A stretch of DNA of 8,001 nt from NCBI GenBank assembly GCA_903921965.1, contig CAIXSE010000269.1, forward strand, positions 1 to 8,001, given 5' to 3'. Below the pieces are notes generated by a model. The model was not told the DNA's origin and ran no database searches. It was given only the letters and a program-made list of their open reading frames with translations. Shown one piece after another: positions 6,074 through 8,001 of this stretch. This stretch comes from an uncultured Thermoleophilia bacterium (GTDB taxonomy: Bacteria; Actinomycetota; Thermoleophilia; UBA2241). A program made the position numbers and the translations under genes. Every line of letters starts with the position of its first letter. Position 1 is the first letter of the stretch.

Positions 6074-8001
6074 TCAGTTGTGCGCAGCCTTCTCCGCGCG
6101 GATCATCGCCGTGAAGCGCTGGACCATGACCGGGTCCAGCTCGAGGGCGGCCACGTCGCGGAGGTCGTCGAGGCTGTCGCCGTTGTGGGCGTTGATGTCG
6201 AACCGGCGGCACACGGCGAACGCCCTGGCCACCCGCGGGATGGCGCTGCCGCGCCGGCCCTCGGGGTACCCCTGGCCGTCCCAGCGCTCGCTCCCGTAGA
6301 TCAGCGCGTCCACCACGCGGCCGCGCACGTCGGCCGGCAGGGCGTCACCCTCGCGGCCCGGGCCAAGGATCGTCTGCACCTCGGCCTGCAGGCTGCCGTC
6401 GGCCTCCACGGCCGCGAGCGCCGTGACCAGGCCGACGGTCTCGGCCTCGCTGAGGCCGATGAAGTCGGCGAAGCGGCGCCCGACGGCCGCAAGGCCGTCT
6501 TCGAGGCCCTCGGGCGCGCCGCTCACGCCGGCGCCGGCAAGGCACACGCGGTCGCGGCCGAGCGCCTTGGCGCGCAGCAGCGCCGCGTCGGCAGCGGCCA
6601 GCAGGCCCTCGCTGGTGGCCGCCGACTCGGGGAAGGCCGCGACCCCGGCGGAGATGCCCACCGCGAGGCCGGCGTGCCCGACGTCGATGCTTGCGACGCC
6701 GGTCCTGATGCGGTGTGCCAGCGCCACGGCCTCCTGCAGCTCGGTGCGCGGCAGGATGACGGCGAACTCCTCGCCGCCGTAGCGCGCGAGGTAATCCGTA
6801 TCGCGCGCGCAGCCGCGCAGCACGTCGCTGACCGCGCGCAGCACGTCGTCGCCCTTCTGGTGGCCGACGGTGTCGTTGACTGCCTTGAAGTGGTCCAGGT
6901 CGAGCATGAGCAGACAGAAGCTCTCGCCGTACCGCTCGCCGCGGCGCGCGGCAAGGTCGAGCGTCTCGTGGAAGTGCCGGTGGTTGTGCAACCCGGTGAG
7001 GCCGTCGCTGATGGCGCGGCGCTCCAGCTCCTCGTACACCTGCGCGTTCTGGAGGGCGATGGCCGCCATGTTCGCGAACAGCTGGGCGACCTCCAGCTCC
7101 TGCTCCTGGAAGGTCCGGCCGCCCACGCGCTCCACGCCGAGCACGCCGGTGACGGTGCCGCGCAGCTTGAGCGGCACGACGAGCGAGGCGTGCGGCCGTC
7201 GCTCGGCCTGCCCGTTGGCGTGCGCGACACGGGGGTCCGCACCGCCGTCGTTGACGATCTGGGCGGTGTCGTGCCGCGCCACCCAGCCGCGCAGGCTGTC
7301 GTCCATCGAGAGGCGCAGCGCCAGGAGGTCGTCGGCGTCGGCGCCGGTGGCGTAGATGCAGACGAGCTCGCGCGTGGCACGGTCGATCAGGCGGATGTCC
7401 AGGGAGTCGTAGCCGACGACCTCTTTGAGCATGGCGCCGATGTCACGGAACACATCCTCGCGGTCGAGCGTGCCCAGCAGGGTCGCGCTGAGGTCCAGCA
7501 AGCGGTGGCGCAGGGCGAGCTGCCGCTCGAGCTCCTGCGAGGCCGACTGGACCTCCTCGTACTGCCGCGCGTTACGCAGGGCGATGGCGACGAGGTTGGC
7601 GAAGAGCTTGGTGGGCTCGAGCTCGGCCTCGGAGTACGTGCGGCCGCCGATGCGGTCGATGGCGAGCACGCCGATCACCGTGTCGCCCACGGTCAGCGGG
7701 GCGATGATGGACGCCTGCGGGACCCACTGGGTGCCGGGCACGTGCACACCGCGCGGGTCGGCGAGCATGTCGTCCACCAGCTGCGCCTCGTTGTGGGTGA
7801 CCACCCAGCCGCTCACGCCGACGTCGAGCGGCGCCCGCCAGTCGGTCATCTCTGCCGCGTTCAGCTCGCTGGCGAAGCCGCAGTAGAGCTCGTGTGAGGC
7901 CTCGTCGACGAGGCGGACCTCCATGGCGTCGTAGGGGACGAAGTCCTTGAGCAGGTCCGCGACGCGCCGGAACAGCTCCTGTTCGTCGAGGGTTGTGAGC
8001 A
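6074..8001 (-). CDS. GAF-GAF-GGDEF protein with degenerate HD-GYP-like C-terminus (5' end outside window)
   Basis: The frame is open to the right edge, and the residues before the Met codon at 7924 (LTTLDEQELFRRVADLLKDF) are plainly GAF sequence, so 7924 is not the start. Numbering here uses that Met only as a ruler. Domains: GAF1 up to about 118; a coiled linker (about 119-143); GAF2 about 145-296; GGDEF about 302-462; a C-terminal domain about 475-612. The GGDEF domain looks active: LDLDHFK at 341-347, GGEEF at 383-387, and an RxxD product-inhibition site (R374, D377) five residues before GGEEF. It should make c-di-GMP from two GTP. The C-terminal domain keeps ERWDGQGYPEG (GYP at 552-554) but lacks the HD dyad, so it resembles an inactive HD-GYP phosphodiesterase. 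No membrane segment is visible. It is probably a cytoplasmic sensor-cyclase whose GAF ligand is unknown. The UPF0182 gene follows 33 nt downstream. Confidence 0.9.
   Translation of the reverse strand, partial: LTTLDEQELFRRVADLLKDFVPYDAMEVRLVDEASHELYCGFASELNAAEMTDWRAPLDVGVSGWVVTHNEAQLVDDMLADPRGVHVPGTQWVPQASIIAPLTVGDTVIGVLAIDRIGGRTYSEAELEPTKLFANLVAIALRNARQYEEVQSASQELERQLALRHRLLDLSATLLGTLDREDVFRDIGAMLKEVVGYDSLDIRLIDRATRELVCIYATGADADDLLALRLSMDDSLRGWVARHDTAQIVNDGGADPRVAHANGQAERRPHASLVVPLKLRGTVTGVLGVERVGGRTFQEQELEVAQLFANMAAIALQNAQVYEELERRAISDGLTGLHNHRHFHETLDLAARRGERYGESFCLLMLDLDHFKAVNDTVGHQKGDDVLRAVSDVLRGCARDTDYLARYGGEEFAVILPRTELQEAVALAHRIRTGVASIDVGHAGLAVGISAGVAAFPESAATSEGLLAAADAALLRAKALGRDRVCLAGAGVSGAPEGLEDGLAAVGRRFADFIGLSEAETVGLVTALAAVEADGSLQAEVQTILGPGREGDALPADVRGRVVDALIYGSERWDGQGYPEGRRGSAIPRVARAFAVCRRFDINAHNGDSLDDLRDVAALELDPVMVQRFTAMIRAEKAAHN

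Noticed and set aside
2948..7897. Open frame of about 1650 codons on the plus strand
   Set aside because: It lies antisense to the UPF0182 and GGDEF genes and crosses the gap between them. It starts at a GTG inside the intergenic dyads, and its translation is Arg/Val/Gly/His-rich low complexity. Extreme third-position GC in the real genes removes stops from this frame.
6074..7924. Treating the Met at 7924 as the true start of the GGDEF gene
   Set aside because: The frame continues without a stop to the window edge, and the extra 25 residues align with the start of the second GAF domain. The gene is truncated by the window.
1..8001. tRNA, rRNA, CRISPR arrays, insertion sequences or phage genes
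   Set aside because: No cloverleaf-like segment, regularly spaced repeat array, transposase motif or terminal inverted repeats was recognised.

Overview
The window is about 8 kb of very GC-rich bacterial chromosome in which every convincing gene lies on the minus strand, so transcription runs from high to low coordinates. The strong GC bias leaves long stop-free frames on the opposite strand and in other frames. These are artefacts, and the genes were chosen by protein family features. A UPF0182-type 7-TM protein, multi-domain minor type IV prepilins, a GGDEF protein and high GC together suggest a deep-branching actinobacterial lineage (Coriobacteriia, Rubrobacteria or Thermoleophilia-like). 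This assignment is inferred from gene content, not from a marker gene.

Layout in transcription order. (1) 8001-6074: the 3' part of a cytoplasmic c-di-GMP signalling protein with two GAF domains, an apparently active GGDEF domain (GGEEF motif, RxxD inhibitory site) and a C-terminal domain that looks like a degenerate HD-GYP domain. Its true start is outside the window. (2) 6040-3107: a complete UPF0182-family membrane protein of 977 residues, starting 33 nt after gene 1. (3) 3106-2757: a 350-nt intergenic region. Its distal part is C-rich in the transcript and has a G-quadruplex-capable complement, followed by a cluster of short inverted repeats and a candidate sigma-28/WhiG-type promoter. 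(4) 2756-1035, 1063-293 and 288-1: a tightly packed operon of three minor prepilin-like genes. They are a PilV-like prepilin carrying Ig/fibronectin type III domains, a PilW/PulJ-like prepilin, and the start of a PilX/GspK-like protein cut off by the window edge.

How the parts may work together: the pilin operon should supply the priming or tip subunits of a type IV pilus (or related secretion filament), with the FnIII-bearing subunit a possible surface adhesin. The best promoter match upstream of it is TAAGGGTC-N11-GTCGATAA, with the 11-nt spacing of FliA/WhiG-type promoters. From established work, WhiG in the basal actinobacterium Rubrobacter radiotolerans is held by the c-di-GMP-dependent anti-sigma factor RsiG, and that switch controls type IV pili. 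A diguanylate cyclase a few kb upstream of a WhiG-like promoter driving minor pilins therefore suggests a c-di-GMP to pilus circuit. This is inference from sequence pattern and precedent, but it can be tested directly.
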